Positions 10,622-23,907 are shown, counted from the stretch's first letter. The stretch: DNA of 64,000 bases from Neodiprion pinetum (GCF_021155775.2 NC_060234.1:14125871-14189870), one strand, 5' to 3'. Made by a program: numbers and translations. Notes: generated from the letters alone by a model not told the origin.

Positions 10622-12446
10622 CAATGTTGTAAAGTACCTAGGTACAAGTACCTTTTTTTGTACCTAGGTACAAATTTCAGTACCTATGCTTGTACCTAGG
10701 TACTTTTCCAGATAAGTACCTTGTATCTGTACCTAAGTATTTTTCGGGAGTACCTGTACCTATTTTTTAAGTACAATTCAAGGTACTTTAATCTTGTGGA
10801 AATGTTCGTCCAGTTTTGGAGCGCCAGCAATGACTGGGACTAATATCAGGTTTCACATGGGAATGACTTGTCATTACATCGATTCCAAATTTCAAAGACA
10901 GTCATCCATTTTGTCATGCAGACGAATGAAATATTCCCCCACTCATTTGGAAATTGCGAAAGTAGTAGCTCAGATTCACAAAGAATTTAATATCAGCTCT
11001 AAGGTTGTTGGTACCGTGACTGATAATGCATCTAATTTCGGAAAAGCATTTCGCCTATTTGAGACAGTAGACGCATTAGGCGAATTTGAGGAACCAGATG
11101 TAGAAATACTAATTTTCGATTTGAACCAATGTAATTTAGAGGAAGATGAGGGCGAAATTATATTACCCAGACATTATCGTTGCACTGCTCACAGCCTGAA
11201 CTTACTAGCATCAACTGATGCTTCAAAAGCAATGACCAATGCCAATTATCAAAAGATTTTATACAGCAGCCTTCAATAAATCCGCTAATATATGGAATAC
11301 CGTTCATCGTTCGACAAAAGCAGCTGACTTACAATTAGTTTACGATATTTGCAAAACACGTCTAACGGTGCCTTGTAAAACTAGGAATAGCTACTTTGAT
11401 AGTGTAACGGCTCTGTTCGAAGGTGAAGGATAATTTTGACGCGATTTGTGAAAAACTCGAGAAGCCAGCTTTCACTGAAGTACAGATAAATTTCTTGGAA
11501 GAATACATTAAGGTACTAGCGCCTGTAGCCAATACGCTCGACTTCTTGCAAGGAGAGAAACATTCATGCCTGGGTCATGTTTTGCCACCTATCTTCCAAA
11601 TGAAAACACAAGTAAACAAACTAGCGCACTTACATGATTGCAAACCTTTACAAAATGCAGTATTAGCAGGCATTGAAACACGTTTCAACTCTATACTCGA
11701 TTTGAACAGCGCGAATAGCCGCGAGTATATCTTAGCCACGATGGCCACACCCAAATTCAAACTGAAGTTGCTCAATATCTCAGGCAAAGAATCGTCGAAG
11801 GATTTATGTGAGAATTTGTTAATCGAGGAAGCGCTAAGAATGAGAAGGTCTGCACTTTTTGAGAAGTTTTCTTCAGAATCGGATGAGGATGAATTTTTTA
11901 CGTTTCTGAAAGAAAAAAATATCAATCATAATAACAGTGAAGCTATAGCTACAGGCGCTACAGCTGGCTCTGAATCCAGCTCTTCTGTGAATCGTCAGGA
12001 TGTCAAAATATAATGTCAGACATATTTGTGTGATAAATCTAAAGAACTGGATAGTTTAGAGCGGTAACCAATTATAAAACAAATATTTTTAAAATATAAC
12101 AGTCTGTTTCCGAGTTCCGCCCCAGTAGAGCGTACATTTAGTGCTGGAGGACAAATCGTGATGCCGCGAAGAAACAAGTTGACCGACGACAATTTCGAAT
12201 GTCTGCTGTTCTTGAAATATAATAAGCTAGTAGTGTAAAATATATAACGTTCAAAATTTTACAAATTTAATAAACAATGAGCTTAACATGAAATAATGTG
12301 TTTGTCTGGCCTATAATTTTGATCATATTTTTCAGATTGCTCTCATACTTCCCATAAAAAAGTACCTAAGTACCTGGATATAGGTACATCTTGAGTACAT
12401 GTACCTGTACCTAGGTACTAAAAATCAAGTACCTTTTACAACACTG
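10622..12446 (+). mobile_element. second hAT element nested inside the first
   Basis: The ends are CAATGTTGTAAA at 10622 and, inverted, TTTACAACACTG to 12446. This CAGTGTTGTAAA-like TIR is typical of many animal hATs. The flanking octamers GCTGTAGT (10614-10621) and GATATAGT (12447-12454) agree at six of eight positions, a worn TSD. Subterminal zones (10634-10775 and 12362-12432) are packed with GTACCTAGGTAC-like palindromes, probably transposase binding sites. It contains a transposase pseudogene. Confidence 0.75.
10794..12237 (+). pseudogene. hAT transposase (inner element), frameshifted
   Basis: Three overlapping plus-strand frames (10794-11279, about 11255-11430, 11423-12013) together with a C-terminal piece (about 12085-12237) form one hAT transposase. 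The first frame contains GTVTDNASNFGKAF (second catalytic Asp of the RNase-H-like core) and HYRCTAHSLNLLA, the conserved RC-AH-NL block. The last piece contains SSAPVERTFSAGGQIV, the hAT dimerisation domain. The N-terminal BED finger and the first Asp region are not visible, and at least three frame changes or stops are present. The gene lies inside the 10622-12446 TIRs. Confidence 0.8.
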
Positions 12447-12539
12447 GATATAGTAAGTGACCGTACCACTGATCTCTGTACTAACTGGATAGCTGACTTG
12501 TATGCTCCCGGTCAAAATGATCGATCTGTTCGAAACAGA

Positions 12540-13272
12540 TTTAAGCGCATACCGCACAGACAGTGGATTTAAACAATTGCTATTAGATTCAAAATTAATT
12601 GCTGATGATTTAGAATGTAAACATGAATTCACGAAAACTGTTCGTCCATGTCCCCAAAAAAGATATTTTAATTACGAGGCTGCAGATAAGCCCATATTAG
12701 ACCAAAAAACATAATTTGAACAAAATTTTTATTTTTTGCTATTTGACACCGCGATCTTACAATTAAATGAAATATTCGATTTAATAACAGAACACAACGA
12801 CAAGTTTTCATTTCTGCGAAACATTGACAGTTGAAGGGCATTGGAGAGACAAAAAAAAAGCACAATGTCTCAACTTAGAAGAAAAGTTAACACATGAAAA
12901 TAGATCGCATATTGACGGGGAAGATCTATTTAATGAGTTAGAATTGTTACCTTTATTTTTGAATAAATAAAGGTACGACTCTACTCGACGTACTAAATTA
13001 TATTTATTCCAATAATTTAATGCCCGTGTTTCCTAATGATTGAACATCTTCACGTATACATATATTTAACACTATCTGTGACAGTAGCAGAAGGCGAAAG
13101 GTCCTTTTCGAAATTGAAATTAATAAAAAACTACTCACGATCAACCATGACCCAAGATAGATTGCCAAATTTGCTCATAATAAGTATCGAATCGAAAATA
13201 GATTTCAAAACAGACGATATCATAAAAAAGTTTGCCAACTTGGAAGCCAGAAAAATTGAATTACATGTTTGA
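12540..13272 (+). pseudogene. hAT transposase C-terminal remnant (outer element)
   Basis: Frames at 12502-12714, about 12720-12860 and 13036-13272 form the last third of a hAT transposase of the ZMYM1/TTF-type group. The final frame contains SVTVAEGERSFSKLKLIKNY followed by an R-TM-Q-RL segment, the dimerisation helix region. Several stops interrupt the middle (for example near 12713, 12834 and 12968). The N-terminal two thirds were lost before or when the nested element arrived. The gene ends about 150 bases before the right TIR of the outer element. Confidence 0.75.
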
Positions 13273-13432
13273 AAATGAACTTAATTTTATTGTAGAATAA
13301 GTTAGAATAATTAAATGAAAAAATGGAACACAAATATTAGGTTTTACATTTTTTTTTTCTTGTTGCAAAGGGGGCACAGGCTGATTTTCGCACCCTGGTG
13401 CCCGATATGGTCAAGACGGCCCTGGGCATTAT

Positions 13433-14990
13433 ATAATAATCTTAGCTAGAACTGAAATTTCACGGAGCTGCTATTCAAATATTTATTATGTAAAATAATC
13501 ACTACATATCGTCACTGAACACATATTAATTATTATTATCGTGCATATTGATATGAACGACGAAAAATTCACAGCGAATGATACTAGGGTATGTTTCTGC
13601 ACAAATGTGGATGTAGGTGGTATGATATAGGCAAACGTAACATGTGACTTTGAACGTTCTTACCTAATTTATTTATGCATTGATGGCTTATACATACAGT
13701 ATCACTTTCGTAATTTTATTTGTGAAGTCTTTATAATTAATATATTCAATTGCTTATTCGTGAAAGGACACACATTATAACAGCTCCAACCACTGATAAG
13801 AGCGGCGCCTGTTCCACAGTCTGACGATCGCTCCAAAGAACTATTCTATAGGTTCACGTAAAAAATGTATCACTAACCGGTTCGTTCCATCAAATTTTCC
13901 TTGGAATAGAGGTAATAAATACTCTATAGAATATAGATAGTACTACTAGTCAGTGGGAGTAAGCGGGTGTAAACATAAGGGCACTGTACGAGAGAGGAAA
14001 ATCATTCAGTGTATACGTTTCATGGGTATTTACAAGTTGGAAAATGTCTTTCAGACTAACCACTACGAGGGTTAACAAGTCCGGGAAACGGAGGCAAATA
14101 AAATAAAACACACGGCTTAAAAACGTATATAAGTGGGTCACGTCACTTCACTTAAAAAAAAACCGTCAAATCTCGCATCTATGCGCCATTCAAAATATCC
14201 GTAGTACTATGTAAAAAAAATTTCATCCAATTTTTTTTTTACCGTTTTCTTTTTGATTTCGCTGTCATTTCCACGGAACTCGCAACAATTCATGGCGATC
14301 ATTTTTTTCAGATACCTGAATCCTTCCCCTTTAATCTTAAAAAAAACATCTATGGAGGAAATACCTGGGCCGGAGAAGAGAAAAGAAACGTCTCGTCGTG
14401 GTTCACCGCGCGCGCCAATCCACGTCAGCGCTACTCCCGCCAGCTCGCTGTGTTGCGTATAGTGGAGTTAAATTTTATTCGATGCTTTTCTACTTACCCG
14501 GGCTGTTCATTCTACGAAAATAGTTATTCAACCACCTTAGCCCTTCCGTATCCGTCTACTAGTGATCCTCTCTCTGGTAGATGTTCAAAAAGAGCAAAAA
14601 CTGATTTTTGGTAACATTGGCGCCCTCTATTTTCCACATTTTTGGTCGCAGCACAGCGACTACACAAGACGATTTGTATATTATAGAGTCCTCTACAATT
14701 TTTGTTAAGAATTTTTTTCTCCACGATCTACTATTCTTGCGCAAAATCGAATCCAAAAACTTTTAGCGTTTTCCAAAAATATCCAGGGAGGGTTAGGCGG
14801 AGGGTTCCGAAAACTTGGTTTCAAGCTAGTACCATGGCCCACCAACGATTCATGAAATAAAATAGAGTTGGTCCTTTTTTTTCATAAAACCCCTTTTTTC
14901 GTGACAGATTTACTGTACTAGGAGTACTTCCGAAAAATTGTCTCGTTTGCCCGCGTACGTCTTCGGGCGAAGTGAACAAAAAAAAGTTCT
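13433..14990. other. no gene recognised
   Basis: AT-rich sequence with scattered GC-rich islets. One of these, at 14390-14460, has CGCGCGCGCCAATCC with a CCAAT core. No coding frame carries a recognisable motif. Confidence 0.45.
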
Positions 14991-15303
14991 TGAGAAAAGA
15001 AACTATTTTTCAGCGCGAAACGTTCGGTGCCACCTCGGGGGGCCTGCCTCATTTGCGTCCGTGCTCAAGTCTGTAGCGGCCTTAGTCCCCGACGGCGTGC
15101 GGCGGGCCGAAGTTGGTATAGGAGCCAGCGGTGGGGGGACTGGAAATCGTGATCGGCCGCTACTCGCGTTTATTCTCGTTCTGTCCGTGCAGCATTGAAC
15201 ATAGCCTGCGTATGCCTGAAGGTCTGTAGAAGTCGAGTAATCTAATTGTAAGAAGTGCTGATTTAACGAACGGCAGATACTGCGCAGAATTTTTTCTGGT
15301 AAG
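14990..15303 (+). promoter_or_regulatory. GC-rich island with splice donor: possible promoter and first non-coding exon
   Basis: This ~300-base stretch is strongly GC- and CpG-rich against an AT-rich background and ends TTTTTTCTGGTAAGTACATG, a near-consensus 5' splice site (GTAAGT at 15300). That pattern fits a promoter with a 5' untranslated exon of a host transcript. No downstream coding exon could be assigned, so the function is unproven. Confidence 0.3.
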
Positions 15304-18088
15304 TACATGATAAATTATAATTATATTTATTAGTATTGGTTGATTGTTAGTGTTAATATCTCATCTAGCATTGCATACTGCCGTTATTTTCAATTGCTAA
15401 ACAAGACTCATAGAAAATTGTTGCATTTGTTTCCTGACAGTTACGTTCAAAAATTGATTTCCTAATAGACCCGAAGAGAATTTCATTTCTTAATCATGGG
15501 CGTCATAATCGATTCTTATTTTCATTAAAATGATACCACTGTATCCCAGTAAACACACCATATATATATATATATATGCCATAGATTTTTGGTATCAGTA
15601 TAATTGTAAACTAATTTTAGTTCCTTTGATACACGCGCATCACTCTTACGATTGAAACATGTTAATTTTGAACGCTTAACAAAAAAATATACTTCACTTT
15701 AATTAGGGCGGTTAAAAACTCTTTATATTCTTACCGCATTGCTCCTCGAGATTTTTGTACCTGTTTGAAAAATAGCTCTCACGCAAGATGAGGCGGGTAT
15801 GATGTTTTTACTATTGTTGCATCGGTGTTGAAATTTCAAAAAATGGCGTTCTTTGGAATTTCAAAGTTAAGATATTCAAATGATCATTGAATTTCTTATT
15901 GGTCTTACCATGTAAAGAGATTGCGTGAAAGTGAGGATCTGAATCAAATATTATTCTACTAATACTATATTTAATATCTGAACTTGGAAATTTCAATATA
16001 CGATAGTTTGTAGATATCCCAGATAGAACAGTAACGTCTAATATACATAAATACGACGTCGCTATCGACGTCTGTAAGACGTATTTACTACGTACACTGA
16101 AGAGCTAAATGTCCGGGTAATATCTATATTCTGTATTCTACGTTTAATAAACGATATGTTTGACGTATATAAGACGTCGAAGATACCTCAAATCTATTCC
16201 TTGCAAACTTAGAGTAAATGTGCATTTTACGGATAGTAGCCGAAAATTTCCCGTGTGGAAATTGAAATCAGGAACTGGCCGGGAACTGGTCAGCTCTCCC
16301 GATTAGAAACCGACCACTGACGTTGAGCAGCCCGTCCGGCCAGCTCCCGTCCAGTAATGTAACACTCGGCTGGGCAGCCACTATACGTATGTTATATGTA
16401 ATTTTGACAGCAATGGATTTGGCTTTGTTTCTATCAAGTAGATGTTCCTTATACACATAATATGCAGGGTGAGTTTTTTATCTTGGCACGTCGAAATATC
16501 TCAAGAAATACGCACCGTACAAAAAAATTTTCAGAATCAGAACTGTTTGATCTCGAGGGGAAAAATTTACTATGTGTAAATCAACCCCCCACCCCAACCC
16601 CTAAATGCGGGAGGGGTAGTAAGTTTGAAATTTCGAATGGGAACCTCTATTTTTCATTGCAGATCCGAATTCGACATGAAAAAATACACAAGTCTTATTT
16701 GAAATTTTTTTTTCGATTCGAGACAGATGGCGCTTGAATCGCGAAAAATCAAATTTTTGATTATTCCAAGGAAAGCGCTCCAAATCGAAGATAAGGAAGT
16801 AGGTGTTCAATGTTTTCAGGAGAACAATTCGATAATATTCGTAAAATATACGTACATGTATAAAATTCTTTCACTACTATCAGTTAAATAGCACCACAAT
16901 ATACGTATAATATAAGTCTATCATAGACGGATACATATCAAATACATATATATCTGTGATATATGTATGTTTATTAGACCTTCTTGCTGTATCTGGACAT
17001 TTCAACATCGATGCGACAGTAGTAAAAAACATCTCACCGGCCTCAACGTGCATGAGAACTATATTTCAATGAACAGGTACAAAATCTCGAGAAACAATTA
17101 TGCTCTGAAAAATAAAGCATTTTTTCAAACCGCCCTGATACTAATACATTATTATAGAATAGAATAGTTTTTATTTCCCAATCCGGCTTTTTAGCGTACA
17201 GATTTCTTCTTTACATCATCTCTTTATTTTCATACTTATCTCTAGTTAGCCTAATTACGTAATGTAAATTCGATCGTAAATTATCGTAAGATGAAAAAAT
17301 ATCAAAACCCATTAATCAAGAGACAGAATTTTGAAAATATTGACAGTCATGAAAGATTGTTGAAAAATGTAGAAGTGCGTACATACATTAGGTAGTCCTA
17401 AGTCAGGGTATGGACGATTTTGATTGCTGCTGCCCCTAAATGAGCTCGAAATAATAAAAAATCAACCACCTCCAAACTTCGAGTCTATACCTCAACTTTA
17501 GACCCTCTTGACAGGAGCGTGAATTTTTTCATTCGAAATAATCAAAATATATGATATTACACTATATATTATATATTCTCAATATAATATACTTTATTAC
17601 TGAAAAATTCGTTTGTACCCTAACTATAAGGACAATCCTAATATACGTGTCATAACATGGTTAAGATTCTACATTCTCAATCCGACTCGACAATTTCATT
17701 GTTTGATCACTGACAAAAAAAGCAAAAAAACATTCAAATTAAAAATGCAGTTGCGCACGATGCACCAAGTAAACATTACGTATGAAAATTGGAGGAATGT
17801 TCTGATGAAGAATGTATATTCCACGTATAACCATTGAATATTTGTGTTTCGATAAAAGAAACCCCTATTTTTGTATGTTAATATTTATTGGGTAGTGATG
17901 TTTTTATAAAGAATCATTATAAGCTAGAACCATGGAGAACGAATTAAAACAAACCCATGCATGAAATATATTTTCTTCCTCAGATATCACAGTGGATGAA
18001 CATATATGGGCACATCTCACCTCTCAACGCAATCAAATATTCCGAATAATAGATTAATTCATTCGGGTATTCAACCCGTTTCAAAGGT
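15304..18088. other. no gene recognised; scattered repeat-like segments
   Basis: Contains a short (TA)n run at 15561-15576, a GC-rich segment with repeated GGAACTGG/CCGGCCAGCTC motifs at 16250-16375, and a segment from 16461 starting TGCAGGGTGAG that looks like the end of a dispersed repeat. No frame carries a recognisable protein motif. Confidence 0.45.
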
Positions 18089-18118
18089 TTGCCAGTAGAG
18101 TTAAGTTCAATATTGGCC

Positions 18119-20296
18119 ATGCCTTTTGAACGAAAATTGTTGAGTAAACGTCATTTGCGTCGTAAGCGAGCAGAAAATTTGTATCGAATGAAGTCTGTTG
18201 TGACTTGTGATACTGAAGAAAATGCTTGTAATAATAACTTCGGTTACCAAGGGGACGTTTTCAGAGGGCAGGATGCTGTTGAAATTCGATCATGTACCGT
18301 AACTAATTCGACTAGTGATACAGATCATAGCCCATTCACATTTCTATCAGAAAACGAACCCAGTTCATGGTTCGGAGTTACACCTAATGAAACCAATAAT
18401 TACATTCATAAAAGCGTAGATAATCCAGAAGCGCCGCTCAATACTGACCATATTACACACCAGTTTCCCTTTATGAATAGTTCCGACTACGCAGATATTG
18501 AAAGGGATTCCGAAATTTGTAGTGATCAGTATAGGGATCGCGATGATCATGATGAGGGAAAATCATTTGTAATCGAGTTTCAAAAAAATTTGAGAAAATT
18601 GGCTTGCGATTATAACATCACTCATACATCGATCGATAAACTGTTAGATCTCATTCGTCCTAGATATCCTTTTCTACCACAATATGCTAAAAGTTCATTA
18701 CATACCGATAGAAAAATCGAACTAGCAAGTTTAAATAATGGCAAAATGTGTTGTATTGGTATTAGTGCGGGGGTAGAAACTAGACTGCGGGGTGGACTAA
18801 GTGACTCTGCGACATGCACGAATACTTTAATCATTGACGTTAATATCATTGGATTACCTTAATACAAAAGTCGTTCTTTGAATTTATGGCTCATACTCTG
18901 TCGGAGTCATTCAGTAAAAGATAGTTCTCCATTTATGGTGGCGGCATTTTGCGGCAAAAGCAAGCCTGACCCCTTAGATACCTATTTGTCTGACTTCATC
19001 AAAGAAATGAATTTGCTTTTCCAACGTGGCATCAGAAATGGCAATAAAACGCTGCGTGTACAAATCGACTGCTTTCTCTGTGATGCTCTAGCAAGAGCTA
19101 CGCTTAAAATAATTAAAGGTCATACCAGCACATACGGTTGCGAAAAGTGCACCATCGCAGCTGTTTCGAAGCAGAGAAAGTTGTATCATCCTTTTGCAAA
19201 AGTTATCATCGCAAAAGATGTGACAATGATTTTTTAGATGCAAGATTTGATACCACGTATATAAAAGATGTGTTACCATTACTTCGCTTGTTCATTGAAC
19301 TTGTCACGCAGTTTCCACTTGATCTAATGCATTTGACGTATTTGGGGGTACTAAAAAGATTACTGATCAACAACTGGATTCAAGGGACAAAACCGCATAA
19401 GCTTTCTAGAGAAATTTTGAAATTTATATCTTCTGAAATCGAAAGATTGCGAGTTTGTGTGACAGTAGAATTTATCCGAAAGCCTCGAAGTCTTGACGAA
19501 GTCAAACGTTGGAAAGCTACAGAGTTCAGATTTTTTTTTGATGTACTTAGGGCCGATCATATTACGCGATGTGCTTGATTCTGGAAAATATGATAATTTC
19601 TTGTTACTGCTTGTTTAAATTTTGTCGTGTGATTCGCTCATTGCGCGCCACTTGGAGGACGCCAGACACGCGTTAAAAAAATTCGTACAACAATCTGCTA
19701 GACTATATCGTAATCATTTCGTCGTTTATAACGTCCATTCTTTGCTTCACCTCTGCGATGACGTTGAACAGTACGGAAAATTGCAAAACGTCAGTTGCTT
19801 TCCCTTCGAAAAATATTTGGGCAAGTCAAAAAAACGCGTGCGGGCAAAAAGACTCCCCTTACAACAGATTGTTAAACGAATTTCGGAACTATCCAACTTT
19901 GAAAAAAATGTACCCTTGAATCCTGGTCCCGAATTATATATTCTGAAGGGCATCACAGCAAAGGGCAAAAATGCGTTCGAGTGTAGAATACTACAAACAA
20001 AACGGTTTAAACTGTCAACAAAGAATACAGAGTAATCTCATTCAATGGTAAAATTTATGTAATCAAATCGATTACTTGCATAGATGGTACGTATAAATGT
20101 GTAGGAACTGCATTCCGATACCTAAGGAATCTATATCGTGAACCAATCAAATCTTCTAAACTAGGAATTTTCTTTGTTCAGAGTTATTATGAAACCACAA
20201 CCTTCCTTGTAGATGAAATTTCCATCAAATGCCTCCAGTTTCCATTCCAAGATGAGTCTCGTATTTTTCCTATATTCCTATTGTTCATCAGAAGGT
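18119..20296 (+). pseudogene. CACTA/EnSpm-like DDE transposase, frameshifted
   Basis: From ATG 18119 (MPFERKLLSKRHLRRKR) a basic N-terminus leads to a DDE-type transposase split over several frames. DVNIIGLP (about 18838-18861) is a worn form of the D-x-DGLPL block. PFMVAAFCGKSKPDPLDTYL follows at about 18930-18990, then CFLCDALARA with the second Asp (19072-19101) and YGCEKC (19135). QFPLDLMHLTYLGVLKRL (about 19312-19360) and RKPRSLDEVKRWKATEFRFF (about 19482-19540) follow. A C-terminal part runs at 19622-20035 and on to 20296. The block order resembles EnSpm/CACTA-type transposases of animals; the superfamily call is tentative. Stops lie near 18860, 19236, 19578 and 19614. The Gypsy element starts immediately after it. 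Confidence 0.6.
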
Positions 20297-20309
20297 TTAA
20301 TTAACGTAT

Positions 20310-20524
20310 TGTTACAAAGCGGAAAATTAAGAAAGGAAAAGGATTTATTTTGTGACGGAGCTCTCCTTTTAAAGTCTCGAGATAGAATGTTTTTACAATA
20401 ATGTTGGTTGACTCAGCAACCTTATTCTTTTGAAAGACATAGGAGGTTTATAAACGTCTTTTATCTATGATGACTACTAGATCATTAAAATAGGGACAAA
20501 ACTGGTGATTTCACCCTTTGTAAG
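20310..20524 (-). repeat. 3' LTR of the Gypsy element
   Basis: Begins TGTTACAAAGCGG and ends TCACCCTTTGTAAG; about 95% identical by eye to 26333-26548. The terminal CA expected at the right end is mutated here to an AG-like end. Confidence 0.9.
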
Positions 20525-20537
20525 ACTACTCCCCCGC
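20525..20537 (-). other. polypurine tract
   Basis: The minus strand reads GCGGGGGAGTAGT directly before the 3' LTR, the position and composition expected for the plus-strand primer of an LTR element. Confidence 0.6.
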
Positions 20538-21298
20538 GAAGACAAGAGTCGTCCCGACTTGGAAAAGATAAAACAATTGTGAAAGTGATCTAGCAGTCAG
20601 TGCTCGGAGGTGAGTTGGAGCTGTGGCTCTAAAAATTTAAGGACTCCCTTTTTACTATCTGGCATTTGCCCACAGTCTCAAGGTAAACCACAGAAACCTT
20701 GAGCAGATAGTTGAGCGTTAAATTGAATTTCAAAATTTATGTGCCTTGTTTTATAAAGGTAAGTGTTATCTAGTGTTATGTATCTTCATGAATTTGAAAA
20801 CATCAAAATCATCCGTGTCGACGTCGAAAAGGAAATCCATTCCTCTTCAGGGAAAATAGTCCGGTGAATCAAACACAGATGAGTACGACGAGGCGGGTAA
20901 CAGGAAAAAGGAATAGGTGACTGAATCCAAGACTTCTTCAGAAACAGCACACCCTAGAGTTTGGAGGACAAATGTGAGTGGTGGTATAACAATCCAAATT
21001 CACTAAGTGAATTTGGGAAAATGCATGAATAAGATAAATTAAATATTCATTGGAAAGAAAAGAAACGATTTTATCTCATTTATCTCGTGTCACTCTTCGA
21101 AACGAAGGCCACCAGTCATCCTTAGAAATCAGGAAAGGTCGGAAGGAAAAGGCTGTTCGGTAAACAACCTGAAAAGTGCTTACAAAAACTGACACTTGAG
21201 GTTAAAAAAAAAAAACGAGGATCGACCAATCACTTATTTAATTTCCCGTATCGAACAACATCGAACTAACCTTAACCTGTCAACGAACTTTCTAAGCT
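20538..21298 (-). other. Gypsy 3' untranslated region
   Basis: No coding frame. It lies between the end of the integrase frame and the polypurine tract and includes an A-run at 21204-21216. Confidence 0.5.
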
Positions 21299-23905
21299 TC
21301 AGAAAGTTACTAAAACGACGCCCTTGACAGGATAAGGAGCTAAGCGATCCAGATGAACGACTTTGGATTTGGTACGAGGGGAACGTCTAATTCTAGAAAC
21401 ATCATCGTTAATCTGATCAACGATGAAATGAGAACCCTCCCAATTAGTCTGGAGTTTAGGACAACGCCCTTGCTGTCGAAGAAGTTGAAATATCCAAACG
21501 GAATCTCCCTTTTCAAATTTTAAATTTCTAGTTCTGATGTCATAACGATCCTTAGTCTTATCGGAGACCAAACGAATTCTTTCCCTAGCAAATTCATGAA
21601 CCTCGTCCAATTTTTGACGGAAAACGGAATTAAAAATAACCTGGGACGAAGCCACGGAAGGATTGACACCCTTTTCTAAATCCGACGGAAGTCGAAGATC
21701 CCAACCTGTAAACATCATAGCTGGAGAAAAACCGGTAGTGTCGTGAATTGCAGAGCGATACGATAAAAGGAATGAGGGAATCCACTCATCCCAATCTTTC
21801 TGATCCTGATCAACGAAAGGAGAAAGATAACGAACAAGCGTCCTATTCAATCTTTCTACCATTCCATTGGACTGCGGATGCATACCGGTGGTACGAGTTT
21901 TTCTAATCCCTAAAATTTGGAGGGACTCCTTTATCAAATTCGACTCAAAATTTCGACCCTGATCTGTGTGTAATTCAAGAGGAGCTCCGTAACGACAGAC
22001 GAATTTACGAACGAAAGCTCGAGCGACGGTGCTAGCGTCTTGATTCGGAATTGGAACTACTTCTAACCACTTTGTAAAATAATCTGCTATCACCAGGGCA
22101 TACCGATTTCCTGACCTAGAAAGACAATAGGGCCTAGAATATCCATTGCGAATCTTTCAAATGGAGCTCCTACGTTATATATTTGAAGAGAACTCTTCCC
22201 TTTTTCACGAGGTCCCTTCTTGGCTAAACAAACCGTGCAAGTTCTGCACCAATTTTCAACGTCGGCTCGACAGTGAGCCAAAAAGTACCTTTCTCTGATC
22301 CTACCTAAAGTCTTATTAGAAGCGAAATGGTTACCGGCAGGTGAATCATGAAAGCTTGACAAAATCTCGGCTATCTTTTCTCTAGGAACCAGAAGCTGCC
22401 AACGTACCGACCTGGAGTCAGGTGATTCCCATTTCCTATAAAGCAAATGATCGAGGAGAAACAAGGAGTCCCACTGCGCCCAGTAAATTTTCAAAGACTG
22501 ACTCATAGAAGATACTTCTTCCCACTGAGGCCTGACTCCTGTGGATTTCCAATTCCGAACTAGGAGGAGATCTAAATCTTTCTCCTGGGCGATGATCCAG
22601 TCTTCTTTATTTTCAACGAGAGAAATTTGCCGAACGTTAAGCGATGGATCTTGCTGTTCATTTATACGAGAGCACTGTTTGCAATCGTCCGCGCACGGAC
22701 GACGAGAAAGTGCATCAGCATCACCATGCAGAACTCCGGGACGGTGTTTAATTTCGAAGTCACATTGGCCTAACCTCTCAAACCATCGAGCTACTTGGCC
22801 TTCAGGTGATTTGAACAAAAGAAGCCAACTTAAGGAAGCACTGTCTGTCCGAATCAAAAATTTCCTTCTATAAAGATAATGATGGAAATGCCAAATAGAT
22901 TTTACCATCGCTAATAATTCCCTACGGATACGCAATAATTGCGTTCCGGTTTAGACAAGACACGACTGAAATAACTAATAAAACGCTCTTGGTTATCCTG
23001 AATTTGAGACAAAACCCCACCTTTACCACAGAGAGAAGCGTCAGAATCTACGATGAACTGATAATCGGTGATGGGATAAGCTAATATCGGCGACGAAGTT
23101 GATAATTTTTTAAGGAGAACAAAGGCTCCTTCGCATTTGCAAGTCCAATCAAAAACAACTTTAATTCCTGTAAGAGCATGGAGGGGTCTTGCTATAGAAG
23201 CAAAGCCCTTAACGAAACGTCTGTAATAAGTACAAAGTCCTAAGAAACTTTGAACCTTTGCTTTTGAATCGGGACGAGGCCAATTCAAGACCTTTTCTAT
23301 TTTAGAAGGATCTGTCTTAACACCTTCCACTGAAACGACGTGTCCGAGGAGAGTTACTTCCCTTTTAAATGAAAGACATTTTCTGGTACTCATTCTTAGA
23401 CCAGCTTGAAATAAACGACTAAAAACCTGCTCAAGATTTTTCAATTCTTTATCAAAAGTCTTACCGAACACAATGATGTCATCGAGATAAACTAAACAAA
23501 TCTTGCCAGTGAGACCTTGAAGGGCGAATTCCATCGCTCTTTCAAAGGTAGCTGGTGCATTAAAAAGGCCAAAAGGCATAACTTCAAATTGCCAAAGTCC
23601 ACCTAACCTTGTGACAAAAACTGTTTTCGCTTTGTCTAACGGATTCATTTCTACTTGCCAATAACCGCTTCGTAAATCAATCGTAGAGAACCAACGGGCA
23701 TCAGATATTAAATCGAGGGTATCTCCTATCTGAGGAAGCGGATATGCATCTTTCTTGGTGACCTCGTTTAACTTCCTATAATCTATACAAAACCTCTCGG
23801 AACCATCTTTTTTAATTGACTAAGACAATGGGAGAAGCCCACGGGCTAGAAGACGACTCAATAACATCTGCTGTTCTCATATCTTTTACTAATTTTTCAA
23901 CTTCC
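21299..23905 (-). pseudogene. pol: Gypsy Pol: reverse transcriptase, RNase H, integrase (frameshifted)
   Basis: On the minus strand, the RT starts near 23905 and includes VMPFGLFNAPATFERAM and the catalytic YLDDIIVFG (around 23480). RNase H follows with FIVDSDASLCGKGG (about 23050) and, after a frame change near 22925, RTDSASLSWLL and HGDADALSRRP. The integrase zinc finger has H-x-H-like spacing and CRTCTVCLAKKG (about 22240-22205). The core has FAMDILGP, then after a frame change near 22092 DYFTKW, HTDQGRNFES and NGMVERLNRTL (the D, D and E residues). Frame breaks near 23820, 22925 and 22092 inactivate it, but the domains are complete and little diverged. Pol copies the RNA to DNA and integrates it. 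Confidence 0.92.
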
Positions 23906-23907
23906 TT

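Larger units (their letters stand above)
10166..13432 (+). mobile_element. hAT-type element with perfect 8-bp TSD, internally deleted, carrying a second hAT
   Basis: GGCATTAT occurs at 10166-10173 and again at 13425-13432. Between them the ends are TAGAGCCGTC (10174) and, inverted, GACGGCCCTG (to 13424), i.e. TIRs of the form YAGRGCCGTC. An 8-bp duplication and a YAG-R-G terminus are hAT hallmarks. The 3' part of a hAT transposase (about 12540-13272) is the remaining coding sequence. The 5' coding region is missing, and 10622-12446 is a later hAT insertion. Confidence 0.85.
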
